The notes beneath the pieces are model-generated. The model had not been told where the DNA came from. It saw nothing but the letters and a program-made list of their open reading frames with translations, and did no database searches. Positions 36,485-44,907 of a stretch of DNA of 64,000 nucleotides are shown piece after piece (within the stretch, counting starts at the first letter, position 1; each line of letters starts with the position of its first letter). The stretch covers positions 38,735 through 102,734 of the forward strand of contig SHYX01000013.1 in the NCBI GenBank assembly GCA_009692585.1, written 5' to 3'. The position numbers and the translations under genes are program-made. This DNA comes from Myxococcales bacterium. GTDB taxonomy: Bacteria > Myxococcota > UBA796 > SXON01.

Positions 36485-37852
36485 ATGCTCGGAACCCTTG
36501 TCCTCGCCCTCGTTCGCGCCAGCAACGCCGCCGAGCCCAACGCCGCCGCAGCCAACGCCGAGCTGCCCGCACCCGTGCTCATCGGTGGGGCAGCGCTGGT
36601 GGCCGTGGCCGTGGCCATCCTTCTCGCGCGCAAGGCCGTCGACGGCATGCTCGCGGCCTCGGCGGCCGGTGCCATCACGGCGATGTACCTCACCGTGCAA
36701 CACTTTGTCGCGATGCACGGCGGCAGCAGCATCTGCACCCTGTCGGCGATCATCAATTGCGACAAGGTGAACACTTCGCCGCACAGCGCACTCTTCGGTA
36801 CGCCGATCTCGTTGTTCGGACTCGGCTTCTACGCGGGCATGGGGTACCTCGCCTACCGGTCCCGGGCGGGTCGCACCCAGACGGCCCCGGCGCTGATGCT
36901 CGTCGGGGCGTGCTGCGCCATCGGGTACGACGTCTTCCTCGCGTGGATCTCCTACAAGCTCGGCGCCATCTGTGTCTTCTGCGCGCTGAGCTGGGCGCTG
37001 AACCTGCTGCTGCTGGTCGGCGCGGCGCGGCTGGTGGTTGAAATGGAGGCCGACTTTCCGACCGCCCTGGGCAGGTCGTTGGTCGGGGATGCCGGACCCG
37101 CCGCGATCATGGGGCTGTCGGTCTTCTTGATTGGCGTGCTGGTGGTCAAGCAGCAGGAAGCCGCGCAGCTCCCCGGCGGCGGGGGTGACACGGCCAGTGG
37201 CGAAACCGGCGACTTCCGCCCCGGCCTCGTCGAAAATGTGCGCGGCGTCCTGACCACTGACGGCACCGAGCCGGTGCGCGGGGACCCCGCCGCCCGGTTC
37301 ACCATCGTGGAGTTCGCCGACTTCGAGTGCCCGCATTGCGGGGCGTTCGCCCCGATCCTCAAGAAGCTCCTCAGCGAAAATCACGATGTCAAGCTGCTCT
37401 TCAAGAACTACCCCCTCTCGATGACCTGCAATCCACACATGGATCGGGCCATGCACCCCAACGCGTGTGGCGCAGCCGCATCAGCGGAGTGCGCGCGCAT
37501 CCAGGGTCGCTTCTGGGAGCTCTCCGAGGCGATGTTCCAAGACCAGGAGTTCCTTGCCCCGCAGGACATCTCCTTTATGGCCAAACGCGCGGGTCTCGAC
37601 GTGCCCGCGTTCGAGGAGTGTGTCGCCAGCGCTGCCGCCGCCGAAGCGGTCAAGGCCGACCTCGACGCCGGCTGGCGCGCCCAGATCGATGGCACGCCGG
37701 CCCTCTTCATCCACGGCGCGTACGGGGAAAAGTGGGTGCGCCTCGAGGTCTCCCCCGGCGACAAAGAGGTGATCACGGCGTTCCTCGACGCGGCGCGGAC
37801 GGGAAAGCCGCTGCCGGTTCCGGTGGATCCGGAGCCCTGGCCCGCCGAGTAG
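36485..37852 (+). CDS. VKOR-DsbA fusion: disulfide bond formation protein
   Basis: A 455-residue fusion of a vitamin K epoxide reductase (VKOR) domain and a thioredoxin-fold DsbA-like domain. The membrane part (residues about 25-230) has the loop Cys pair in CTLSAIINC near residue 85, the GTPISLFGLGFY segment and the quinone-side CVFC near 165. After a Gly/Thr linker the soluble domain carries CPHC near residue 283. Such fusions pass electrons from new disulfides in exported proteins to quinone in a single protein, replacing DsbA plus DsbB. Starts 11 bases after smpB. Confidence 0.92.
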   Translation: MLGTLVLALVRASNAAEPNAAAANAELPAPVLIGGAALVAVAVAILLARKAVDGMLAASAAGAITAMYLTVQHFVAMHGGSSICTLSAIINCDKVNTSPHSALFGTPISLFGLGFYAGMGYLAYRSRAGRTQTAPALMLVGACCAIGYDVFLAWISYKLGAICVFCALSWALNLLLLVGAARLVVEMEADFPTALGRSLVGDAGPAAIMGLSVFLIGVLVVKQQEAAQLPGGGGDTASGETGDFRPGLVENVRGVLTTDGTEPVRGDPAARFTIVEFADFECPHCGAFAPILKKLLSENHDVKLLFKNYPLSMTCNPHMDRAMHPNACGAAASAECARIQGRFWELSEAMFQDQEFLAPQDISFMAKRAGLDVPAFEECVASAAAAEAVKADLDAGWRAQIDGTPALFIHGAYGEKWVRLEVSPGDKEVITAFLDAARTGKPLPVPVDPEPWPAE

Positions 37853-37854
37853 CC

Positions 37855-38700
37855 TTGGCGACCTGGCACGCCCTCTCGGTGGTTTTGCCCCGGCCCGCGG
37901 TAGGCCCCGCGGGCAAAGCGCTCATGCAGCTCGGCGCGGCCGGCCTCCTGGAAGACGTCCCGCCGGGCACGGTCGTCCGGTACAAGCAGCCGTGGGACAA
38001 AGGACGAAACCCACGGCCGCCAAGCACGGTACTGCTCCGCGCCTGGTTCTCAGCCCCTCCGCCCGAGGCGGCGGTCCGCGCCGCGCTCGCCGGCCGCGAG
38101 CCCACCTGGGAGGTGCAGCCCGACGAGGACTGGAACGAGGGCTGGAAGGTGCACTTCCAGCCGGTGCACATCAGCCCGCGACTGGTGGTCGCCGCACCGT
38201 GGCACGGGATTGCTGGAGCCGTGGTCATCGAGCCCGGCAACGCCTTTGGCACGGGCGAACACCGCACCACCCGTAGCTGCCTCGCCGCCGTGGACCGGTA
38301 CGCCACGCCCGGCGGAACCTGCCTCGACGTCGGGTGCGGCTCGGGAATCCTCGCGCTGGCGGCAGCCCACCTGGGCATGCACGCCTTCGGTACCGACATC
38401 GACCCCGAGGCGATCGTCGCGGCCCGCGCCGCCGCGCTCGCGAACAACCTCCCCGCCGAGTTCGACACCATCCCGCTGTCCGCGGTGCAGGGGCGCTACG
38501 ATCTGGTGGTGGCCAACCTGTACGCCGAGGTCATCGTCGCGCTCGCGCCGGACCTGCGGCGGCTGGCGGGCGGCGTGCTGGCTTTCGCGGGAATCCTCAG
38601 CGATCGCGCCCACCTCGTCGAGGCCGCGATGGCAGATCTGACCCTTATCGAGACGGACCAGGGCGAAGGATGGACGGCCCTCACCTACCGGGTGGGCTGA
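37855..38700 (+). CDS. prmA: Ribosomal protein L11 methyltransferase
   Basis: A 281-residue SAM enzyme. Motifs: VIEPGNAFGTGEHRTT near residue 125 (PrmA uses DPGxAFGTGxHxTT; Asp is Glu here), LDVGCGSGILALAAA near 157, GTDIDPEAI near 178 and the substrate-side VANLYAEV near 220. The first part (WHALSVVLP...) matches the PrmA targeting domain, which supports the TTG start at 37855, only two bases after the VKOR stop. The next ATG would cut off that domain. Confidence 0.88.
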   Translation: MATWHALSVVLPRPAVGPAGKALMQLGAAGLLEDVPPGTVVRYKQPWDKGRNPRPPSTVLLRAWFSAPPPEAAVRAALAGREPTWEVQPDEDWNEGWKVHFQPVHISPRLVVAAPWHGIAGAVVIEPGNAFGTGEHRTTRSCLAAVDRYATPGGTCLDVGCGSGILALAAAHLGMHAFGTDIDPEAIVAARAAALANNLPAEFDTIPLSAVQGRYDLVVANLYAEVIVALAPDLRRLAGGVLAFAGILSDRAHLVEAAMADLTLIETDQGEGWTALTYRVG

Positions 38701-39374
38701 TGCGCACCGTGCTGCTCGACGCCGTCCAGGCTGGCGACACCACCCTCTCGCCGCGAGAGAGCCACCACCTGCTCCACGTGCTGCGCGCGGCGACGGGCGA
38801 CGTCGTTCGGGTCACCGACGGCGCCGGCCTCGAGGCCGAGGCGGTGGTGGTCTCCGGGCATGCGGGCGTCGCCGTCCTGCGAGTCGGACCGCCGCTCCAT
38901 CGTGCGCCACCGCCCACCCGCATCGTCCTCTTTGGACTCCCGCGCCCCGCGCTGGTCGAGGAGGCGCTGATTCTGGGCACCGAACTCGGCGCCACGGCGT
39001 TCTGGTTGACCCGCTGTGAACATGCTCATCCGGCCCAGGCGCGCTCCGATCGGCTGGAGCGAGTCATCGACGGCGCCCTGAAGCAGTGTCGACGCAGCGA
39101 CCGCCCGACGATCCTGAGCTTCGACCGGCTCGACCACGCCATCGCCGCGCTTCCGCTCGTTCCCCGGTTGGTGGGGGTCGTCGGGGCACCGCCCGCCTCT
39201 GGTGAGGCTGGACACCCCGCCCTGGTGTTCGCCGTGGGCCCGGAAGGAGGCTGGCACGCCGACGAGCTCCAGCGCTTCGATCATGCCGGGTTTCGCCCGC
39301 TTGGGCTCGGGGCGAACGTCCTGCGGGCGCCGACCGCCGTGGCCGCCGGCCTGACCGCCCTCAGTCGCTGGTGA
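38700..39374 (+). CDS. rsmE: 16S rRNA (uracil1498-N3)-methyltransferase
   Basis: A 224-residue SPOUT methyltransferase. Motifs: SHHLLHVLRAATGD near residue 21, LGTELGATAFW near 95, RLERVIDGALKQCRRSDRP near 115 and VGPEGGWHADEL near 180, plus LGxNVLRAxTA near 205 (knot). ATG at 38700 overlaps the prmA stop as TGATG. The 3' end overlaps the convergent TadE-like gene by 14 bases. Confidence 0.92.
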   Translation: MRTVLLDAVQAGDTTLSPRESHHLLHVLRAATGDVVRVTDGAGLEAEAVVVSGHAGVAVLRVGPPLHRAPPPTRIVLFGLPRPALVEEALILGTELGATAFWLTRCEHAHPAQARSDRLERVIDGALKQCRRSDRPTILSFDRLDHAIAALPLVPRLVGVVGAPPASGEAGHPALVFAVGPEGGWHADELQRFDHAGFRPLGLGANVLRAPTAVAAGLTALSRW

Positions 39375-39690
39375 TGACGGCGGTGGTGCGGATCGACTCG
39401 GTGCGCCCGAACACCGGGAGCGACTGATCCGTGGCTCGGGCTTCGAACCGAAAGGACTGGCTATCCGCCCGCTCGTAGTTGGTACCCGAGAAGGGGTCAC
39501 TCCCCGAAACCCCGTCGGCGTCGGAAAGAAAGTGGTCACCGTGCAGTACATACTCGCGAGCACGAATATGCGCATTCTCGGACGCGAAGATGATGCTCCA
39601 CAGGTAGTACAAGGACATGATCCCCATCGCCACCAGCGGCACCACCATCATGGTCTCGACCGCGCTCTGACCGCGTCGTGCTTTGCCCAT
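39361..39690 (-). CDS. TadE-like pseudopilin
   Basis: A 109-residue protein beginning MGKARRGQSAVETMMVVPLV, the TadE signature: basic start, G-Q-S-A-V-E, one hydrophobic helix. TadE proteins are minor pseudopilins of Flp/Tad pili, cleaved by a prepilin peptidase after the basic leader. Third gene of a coupled trio, start overlapping the TadG-like stop (TGATG). No ATPase or membrane platform genes are nearby. Confidence 0.8.
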   Translation of the reverse strand: MGKARRGQSAVETMMVVPLVAMGIMSLYYLWSIIFASENAHIRAREYVLHGDHFLSDADGVSGSDPFSGTNYERADSQSFRFEARATDQSLPVFGRTESIRTTAVITSD

Positions 39691-40775
39691 CAGTGCTCGA
39701 ACTTCGACGTGTCCCAGCTCTTGCCGAGCCGGGCGCCGTCCATGGCAATGAGGGTCGTCGGCGCGAATCCACCGGCCAGATTGTCCTGAATCCCCGCCAT
39801 CCGGGCCCGATACTGGTCGTACATGGTGAGCTTGGGGAAGCGGATGCTGGCGGACGGGTAGACCAGTCCCGTGAGGGTGTTCCCGGTTCGGGTATTGCCT
39901 TCGCTGCCGGTGCTGGGGCCGACGCTTCCGTCATAGGGCTTGGCCACCGCATAGGCGACGAGCACGTCGTCCCCCCCGGTTGACGAGGCGCCGAAGTAGC
40001 CGCCGTCGGCACCGCCTGCGCGATAGGCGGTGTCCAGGTAGCGCTTCTGGGGCGTACCCATCACCCGGCCGGCGACCCAGACGTCGGGATCGCGATCGTC
40101 CTTGTAGAACCACGTGGGGATGGTGATCGCGGGCTTCACCGCGAGGGTGGGGACACAGGAACTGTTGCAGTAGTTGATGTACTGGTAGTTGAACGCCGTG
40201 TCCGTCACCTGCCGGAAATCAGCAATCGTAGGCGTGATCCCGCCATAAAACGAGGTACTCCAGAAGGTGGAGTACGTCCATCGCGCCGTCGGAGAACCGA
40301 AGATATCCTCCATGAAGCTGGTCTTGTCCCCGGTACCGGCGAAATTCGCCTCGGCCGTGGCCCGGCCCGCGTCCAACGCCGGCTCGACCGACGACGAATA
40401 ATCCGCCGCCCCGACCCACTGGGCCACGGCCAGATCGAGCTGGATCCGACACTGCATCAACACCAACTCGGCCCCGATGTCCGAGTTGCAGTTCCCGCAC
40501 GGCACGGTGTTCCACGGCAGGCCGCCGTGCTCGAGCGTACGGCGGCAATCTCGGGCGACATCGGCGATGGCCTGGTTCTTCTTGGTGATCTCGTTGAGCG
40601 CCGCCGCCTCGCTGTAGGCAGCCGCGTAGGTTGCCAGGTCCGCGGTGGACTGCATCCGGATGCGGTCGTTCACCGCGATGCCGATGTTGACCGAGTACGC
40701 GACGACCAACATCAAACCCATGAGGCACAACGCGACGAAGACGGCGGCCTGTCCCTGTCGCCCGGGCGCGCGCAT
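39690..40775 (-). CDS. TadG-like pilus assembly protein
   Basis: A 361-residue protein with N-terminal RQGQAAVFVALCLMGLMLVVAYSVNIGIAVNDRIRMQSTADLA-type region (one helix followed by the DxRxxLQxxADxA-like motif), typical of TadG/pilus-assembly TadE/G-like proteins. The remaining 300 residues are extracytoplasmic with few recognisable features; two Cys-rich patches (CGNCNSD, CNSSC) suggest disulfides. No von Willebrand A motif was seen. Start 40775 is fixed by overlap with the preceding gene. Confidence 0.75.
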   Translation of the reverse strand: MRAPGRQGQAAVFVALCLMGLMLVVAYSVNIGIAVNDRIRMQSTADLATYAAAYSEAAALNEITKKNQAIADVARDCRRTLEHGGLPWNTVPCGNCNSDIGAELVLMQCRIQLDLAVAQWVGAADYSSSVEPALDAGRATAEANFAGTGDKTSFMEDIFGSPTARWTYSTFWSTSFYGGITPTIADFRQVTDTAFNYQYINYCNSSCVPTLAVKPAITIPTWFYKDDRDPDVWVAGRVMGTPQKRYLDTAYRAGGADGGYFGASSTGGDDVLVAYAVAKPYDGSVGPSTGSEGNTRTGNTLTGLVYPSASIRFPKLTMYDQYRARMAGIQDNLAGGFAPTTLIAMDGARLGKSWDTSKFEH

Positions 40776-41182
40776 CAACACCCCGACCCGCAGTTGTTGT
40801 CGCCGTACCGACCGGCACGAATGCCGGTCCGTCCTTCGTAGTCCTCTTCGTCGGGGCCCGCCGTCGCCGACACCTCGTAGCTCATGTCCCCCACGGCGCT
40901 GGCGAACGGCAGGTCGGCGCGCCAGGGCATGTCGACGGTCACCGACTGGCCGTCGGCCGTGGCCCGCGCCCTGCCGGTGGCCCGCCCGTCCAGGAGCATG
41001 CCCACGGCGTCATCTGCGTCGCGACCCACCTGCTGTGCGCGCGCGCCCGCGAACGCCGCATAGGTGCTGTAGTGGCTCCCACCAAGCCACAACGCCAGCT
41101 CGACCACCACGAACAGCAGCCCGAGCAGCACCGGCAGCATGAGCACGAGCTCGGTGGCGCTCTGCCCGCGACGTGTCTGCAT
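40775..41182 (-). CDS. TadE-like pseudopilin
   Basis: A 135-residue protein beginning MQTRRGQSATELVLMLPVLL, a second TadE-type leader plus hydrophobic helix. The C-terminus has an acidic loop and ends CGSGC. First gene of the TadE/TadG/TadE trio. ATG at 41182 was chosen because the prepilin-like leader starts there; a longer frame upstream has no such features. Confidence 0.8.
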   Translation of the reverse strand: MQTRRGQSATELVLMLPVLLGLLFVVVELALWLGGSHYSTYAAFAGARAQQVGRDADDAVGMLLDGRATGRARATADGQSVTVDMPWRADLPFASAVGDMSYEVSATAGPDEEDYEGRTGIRAGRYGDNNCGSGC

Positions 41183-41288
41183 GACCTTTGCTGTAGCACA
41201 AGGCGTGCCGTCGTACCAACGCCGCGAATGTCTCCCGGAGGGGCCCGTGCGCCCCAGGGAGTCGGGACATCGGTGGGGCGGCGAGGCG

Positions 41289-43571
41289 CTACTCGCGGCG
41301 GCGGCGGCTCGCGAGGACGCCGACCAGCGTGAGCCCACCGACGAACACCAGCGGCGACCCGGCGAAGAAGCCGGCCTCCGTGCTCTCACCGGTGTCGCTG
41401 CCCGGAACCAGCTCCGTCCACGCGTCGTAGAGCGCGTAGTCGTCGGGGTAGACGGCGATCTTGGTGTCGGACCACACCTGGTGAGCATCGGTGTCCTGCG
41501 CGAGCACGTAGACGGTCACATTCTTGCCGCCACTGCCTTCGGCCAGGTCGGGGCAGGTGAAGTTCACCGTCTGCGCGAAGGGATTGTCGAAGAGCGCCGC
41601 GCCCTTGGCGTCGTCATTGCCCCAGCTGAAGGTGGGGATCTGGCCGTCCGCGTCGAACACCTTCACGGTGATGGAGATCGTTTCGTTCTCCAGGCACGCG
41701 TTCTGGCTGGCCCGGGGATACCCGATGACCATGGGCTCGCTGTTGGTGGCGAGGCAGGAGTCCGCGCTGTCGTAGAGCCCGTCGCAGTCGTTGTCCAGGC
41801 CGTCGCAGACCTCCATCTCGGAGGGATTGACGTCGGGATTGGTGTCGTCGCAGTCGTTGTTGATCTCGGCGAAGCCGTCGCCGTCGTCGTCGTAGAGCGC
41901 GGTGCTCTCGTCGACCACGCCGTCACAGTCGTTGTCCACGCTGTCCGCGCGCTCGGGGGCGCCCGGGTACGCCTGGGCATTGTAGTCGTTGCAGTCCCCG
42001 TCGGCCTCGGTCACGCTGTCGCCGTCGTCGTCGAAGCCTTCGGTGCCCTCGTCGGTGATCCCGTCGCAGTCGTTGTCCTCGCCGTCGAAGACCTCGGTGG
42101 CGTCCGGGTAGGTGTCGCGATTGCCGTCGTCGCAGTCGGGGATCACGCCCTCTTCGCCGGTGGCATCGCCGTAGGCGTCCCCATCATCATCCCCGTCGGG
42201 GTAGGCGGCATTGACCAGGATCGACACCGACGCGCTGCCGGAGACGCCGTTGGCGTCGGTCACGACCACGGTGAGGGTGTCGGTACCGGAGTCGAAGAGG
42301 TCGCGGGCCAGCGACACCACCACATGCCCGGAATCATCCGTCGGCGTGCAGTCGGCGATCGTCGACGCCGTGAGCGAGCTCTTCACCTTGCAGGTCAGGG
42401 ACTCCGCGGGCTGGTTCTTGTCGAACACGTTGATTTCGATTTCCAGCGCATTGGGGCTGTTGTACTCGTAGCCGGGCTCCGGCCAACGGATCGCCGCGGT
42501 GGGCGGGGCGTTGTTGGGATCGGCGCCCGTGTTGCCCTTGAGGGTGACCGGGAGCGCACCGTTGTTGAGGTCGTTGGAGGTGATGGTCAGCGTGCAGATT
42601 GCCGGATTGGTGTTGGTGGGGAGGAAGTCGACTTCCACCAGCGTGCTTTCCCCGGCAGCGAGGGCTGCGCCCGGAAGGAAGCTGCTGCGGATGCCGAATT
42701 CGCTGCCGCAGGTGTCGGACAGCACCGCGTCGGCCAGGAGGATCTCCCCCGTGCCGACGTTGCGCACGGCCACGCGAGCCGTCTTCGCGTCGCCCTCGGG
42801 GTAGACGTACCCGAAGTCGTGCGAACGCGGGGTCACGACGATCGTGCCCTCGCCCTGCTCGCCCTCGCCGTGCAGGTAGACCTGCTGCATGAACCGCACC
42901 GGGTCACGCAGATAGTCCGGAAGCTCATTGTTCTCGACTTGATCAGCGGTCTGGTCGTCCTGCACGCTCTGGACGATGATCGAGCTCCACACGTCGCCCA
43001 CGTCGATCGGGGCAAACTTGACGGTGACGGGGATGCTGCACGCGGGACCGAGGGTGAACCGCGAGAAGTCGTCCTTGCCGTTGCCGTTGCCGTTGCCGTT
43101 GCCGCTGCCGCCGCCGGTCTCGTCGCCAGTGCCGGTCTCGTCGCCGCCGTTGCCGGTCTCATCGCCGCCGGTGGCGGTGTCGCTGGCCTTGGTGTCCGGA
43201 GAGGCGCCATCGCCGGTGTCCCCTTCCGAGCCTTCGGGGCACGAGATGTCCTTCTTGTCATAGTCGACGGTGAAATTCCCATCCATACCCGGCCCGATGT
43301 CGATGCCCTCGGTCAGGTAGGGTTCGTCGGAGCGCGAACCGACACCCATCAACATGCCCAGGTACACGTCCTGGAGCACGGTGTACCCGTCGTTGGTGAT
43401 GATGACGTTGCGCGTCGCGGTTTCGGTGAACTCGAGCGAACCGAACTCGAGGGTGTCCTGGTTCAGCGACAGCTTCGGGTACGGAATGTCGCGGAACTCC
43501 GGTGCTTTCGGTTGGCAACCCACCGCGAGGAACAGGACGGGGGCCACGAGGGAGAGGGGCGCACGTGACAT
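41289..43571 (-). CDS. Large lipoprotein with MopE-type repeats and a C-terminal membrane tail
   Basis: A 760-residue protein. N-terminal signal peptide with lipobox LAVGC; an ASPM/SPD-2/Hydin-like beta domain (LEFGSLEFTETATRNVIITND) interrupted by a Gly/Thr/Asp/Asn linker; a second such domain near 260 (HDFGYVYPEGDAKTARVAVRNVG); an Ig-like domain near 400; then four MopE-type putative metal-binding repeats (CDDGNRDTYPDATEVFDGEDNDCDG and variants, residues about 480-620). It ends in a hydrophobic segment and RRRRE. A lipobox and a sorting-type tail in one protein is unusual. Probably a surface calcium/metal-binding protein. Confidence 0.82.
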   Translation of the reverse strand: MSRAPLSLVAPVLFLAVGCQPKAPEFRDIPYPKLSLNQDTLEFGSLEFTETATRNVIITNDGYTVLQDVYLGMLMGVGSRSDEPYLTEGIDIGPGMDGNFTVDYDKKDISCPEGSEGDTGDGASPDTKASDTATGGDETGNGGDETGTGDETGGGSGNGNGNGNGKDDFSRFTLGPACSIPVTVKFAPIDVGDVWSSIIVQSVQDDQTADQVENNELPDYLRDPVRFMQQVYLHGEGEQGEGTIVVTPRSHDFGYVYPEGDAKTARVAVRNVGTGEILLADAVLSDTCGSEFGIRSSFLPGAALAAGESTLVEVDFLPTNTNPAICTLTITSNDLNNGALPVTLKGNTGADPNNAPPTAAIRWPEPGYEYNSPNALEIEINVFDKNQPAESLTCKVKSSLTASTIADCTPTDDSGHVVVSLARDLFDSGTDTLTVVVTDANGVSGSASVSILVNAAYPDGDDDGDAYGDATGEEGVIPDCDDGNRDTYPDATEVFDGEDNDCDGITDEGTEGFDDDGDSVTEADGDCNDYNAQAYPGAPERADSVDNDCDGVVDESTALYDDDGDGFAEINNDCDDTNPDVNPSEMEVCDGLDNDCDGLYDSADSCLATNSEPMVIGYPRASQNACLENETISITVKVFDADGQIPTFSWGNDDAKGAALFDNPFAQTVNFTCPDLAEGSGGKNVTVYVLAQDTDAHQVWSDTKIAVYPDDYALYDAWTELVPGSDTGESTEAGFFAGSPLVFVGGLTLVGVLASRRRRE
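43079..43190 (-). repeat. Low-complexity linker repeat in the MopE lipoprotein gene
   Basis: Repeats of GTTGCC followed by CCGGTCTCGTCGCC-type units encode a Gly-Asn and Asp-Glu-Thr-Gly linker splitting the first beta domain of the lipoprotein. Confidence 0.7.
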
Positions 43572-43665
43572 GACTTCACTCCGCTCGCCCCGGCTGGAGG
43601 GGCGACGCCGGAAGGTAGCCGCCTGGGGGGGGCGATGTCAACGACTTGTGGCGCCCGCGGCGCGA

Positions 43666-44265
43666 TCAGAGCAGGTGACCGCTCTTGTCGCGCTTGGTCT
43701 CGAGATACGATGCGTTGTGGGCGTTGGGCACCGAACGAAGCGGGATCTGGCCCACCACCGGCATCCCAGCGCGCTCCAACCCCAGCCGCTTGGTCGGATT
43801 GTTGGTGAGCAGCACGACCGAGCGCACGCCCAGCTGGCGCAGCACCTCGGCCGCGGTGTCGTACCGGCGAAGGTCGTCCGGGAAGCCCAGGGCCAGGTTG
43901 GCCTCCACGGTGTCGAGGCCCTGGTCCTGCAACGCGTACGCGCGGATCTTGTTGGCGAGCCCGATGCCGCGCCCTTCCTGCGGGAGGTACACGACCGCGC
44001 CGCGCTCGGCCCGGCCGATGAAACGCAGGGCCACCTCGAGCTGATCGCGACAATCACACTTGAGGCTCCCCATCACGTCCCCGGTGAAGCACTCGCTGTG
44101 CAGGCGCACCGGCACCGCTTCGGCGCCCTCGATCTCCCCGCGGACGACCACGCCGTACTCGCCCTCGGCGCACTCGAAGGCGACCACCGTGAAGTCGCCG
44201 AATCGAGACGGGAGTCGTGCGCGCGCAGCAAGGCTGACGGCTGGAGGGGGGCGCGCCTGATTCAT
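43666..44265 (-). CDS. ribA: GTP cyclohydrolase II
   Basis: A 199-residue enzyme opening GTP for riboflavin synthesis. Motifs: VRLHSECFTGDVMGSLKCDC near residue 55 (zinc Cys residues), YLPQEGRGIGLANKI near 95, DTVEANLALGFPDDLR near 120 and LLTNNPTKR near 155. Length is that of stand-alone RibA, without the RibB half. ATG at 44265 was chosen over upstream codons that read as non-coding. Confidence 0.94.
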   Translation of the reverse strand: MNQARPPPAVSLAARARLPSRFGDFTVVAFECAEGEYGVVVRGEIEGAEAVPVRLHSECFTGDVMGSLKCDCRDQLEVALRFIGRAERGAVVYLPQEGRGIGLANKIRAYALQDQGLDTVEANLALGFPDDLRRYDTAAEVLRQLGVRSVVLLTNNPTKRLGLERAGMPVVGQIPLRSVPNAHNASYLETKRDKSGHLL

Positions 44266-44353
44266 GCCGACCCAGCTTTCACGCCAGAGGCCAGCGGTCA
44301 ACCGACAACGCCCGCGGCGTACCCACCGCTACGCGCCGCGACCGAAAACGACA

Positions 44354-44384
44354 CGGGCGCGCCTCCTTGACGAAGGCGCGCCCG
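44354..44384 (-). terminator. Rho-independent terminator of the HU gene
   Basis: An 11-base perfect stem, CGGGCGCGCCT paired with AGGCGCGCCCG, loop of nine, located 20 bases after the HU stop on the minus strand and followed by a short T-rich stretch (TCGTTTTC). Confidence 0.7.
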
Positions 44385-44403
44385 GCACGTCAAGCCCGAA
44401 GGC

Positions 44404-44679
44404 TCAGGCGTTGAGTGCTTCCTTGAGACCCTTGCCGGCCCGGAAGACCGGAATGCGACGGGAGGGGACCTGGATCACCGCGCCGTTCTTCGGGTTGTGA
44501 CCCTTGAACTGGCGACGCTGCGACACCGTGAAGGTGCCGAAGTCGGAGATGGTGACCTTCTCGCCCTTGGTGAGCGCGTCCTGGACAGTGTCCATGACGA
44601 TGTTCACGTACTGGGCGGCGCGGATCTTGGGGATCCCGGCCTTGATGGAGAGCTGCTCGGTGAGGTCGGCTTTGTTCAT
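44404..44679 (-). CDS. hup: HU/IHF-family nucleoid protein
   Basis: A 91-residue DNA-binding protein. MNKADLTEQLSIKAGI at the N-terminus, TISDFGTFTVSQRR near residue 45 and GHNPKNGAVIQVPSRRIPVFRAGKGLK near 60, which forms the DNA-bending arms (the Asn-Pro tip is present), are diagnostic. Start ATG at 44679. It is a single-gene transcript with its own promoter and terminator. HU and IHF alpha/beta cannot be told apart with certainty. Confidence 0.93.
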   Translation of the reverse strand: MNKADLTEQLSIKAGIPKIRAAQYVNIVMDTVQDALTKGEKVTISDFGTFTVSQRRQFKGHNPKNGAVIQVPSRRIPVFRAGKGLKEALNA

Positions 44680-44729
44680 TGGTGACTCCGTGGGGGTGGG
44701 CTGACGCTGCAATCCAAAAGACCCAAATT

Positions 44730-44758
44730 CTTACAAGTTTCGTTCTTGAGAGGCTCAA
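44730..44758 (-). promoter_or_regulatory. Sigma-70-type promoter of the HU gene
   Basis: Minus strand -35 TTGAGC (44753-44758), 17-base spacer and -10 TGTAAG (44730-44735), about 50 bases before the HU start. An inverted repeat CTTGAG-AGG-CTCAAG (44745-44759) covers the -35 and could be an operator. Confidence 0.5.
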
Positions 44759-44877
44759 GGACGACTACCAGCCTTTCCCGAATCAGAGAAACGAGAAAGC
44801 ATGGTGTCCTGTGGTTTCAGCGCCACCGTCTTAGCCGGATATGCTGGAACCGCGCAACGCACGATCGCCACTTTTTT

Positions 44878-44903
44878 CGATATTTCGTAATACGAAAATA
44901 TCG
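44878..44903. promoter_or_regulatory. AT-rich palindrome upstream of the HU promoter
   Basis: CGATATTTCGT-aat-ACGAAAATATCG, an almost perfect 11-base inverted repeat with one bulged A, next to the stop of the lipid-kinase gene. A T-run lies on the left side in plus sense, so it does not fit a terminator for the minus-strand lipid-kinase gene. A protein-binding site or bidirectional hairpin is more likely. Confidence 0.45.
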
Positions 44904-44907
44904 TCAA

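Noticed and set aside
36323..37456. 377-codon minus-strand frame over smpB and VKOR
   Set aside because: Both plus-strand genes have diagnostic motifs; the frame has no recognisable domain.
44878..44903. Terminator of the lipid-kinase gene
   Set aside because: On the minus strand the hairpin is followed by an A-run, not a T-run.
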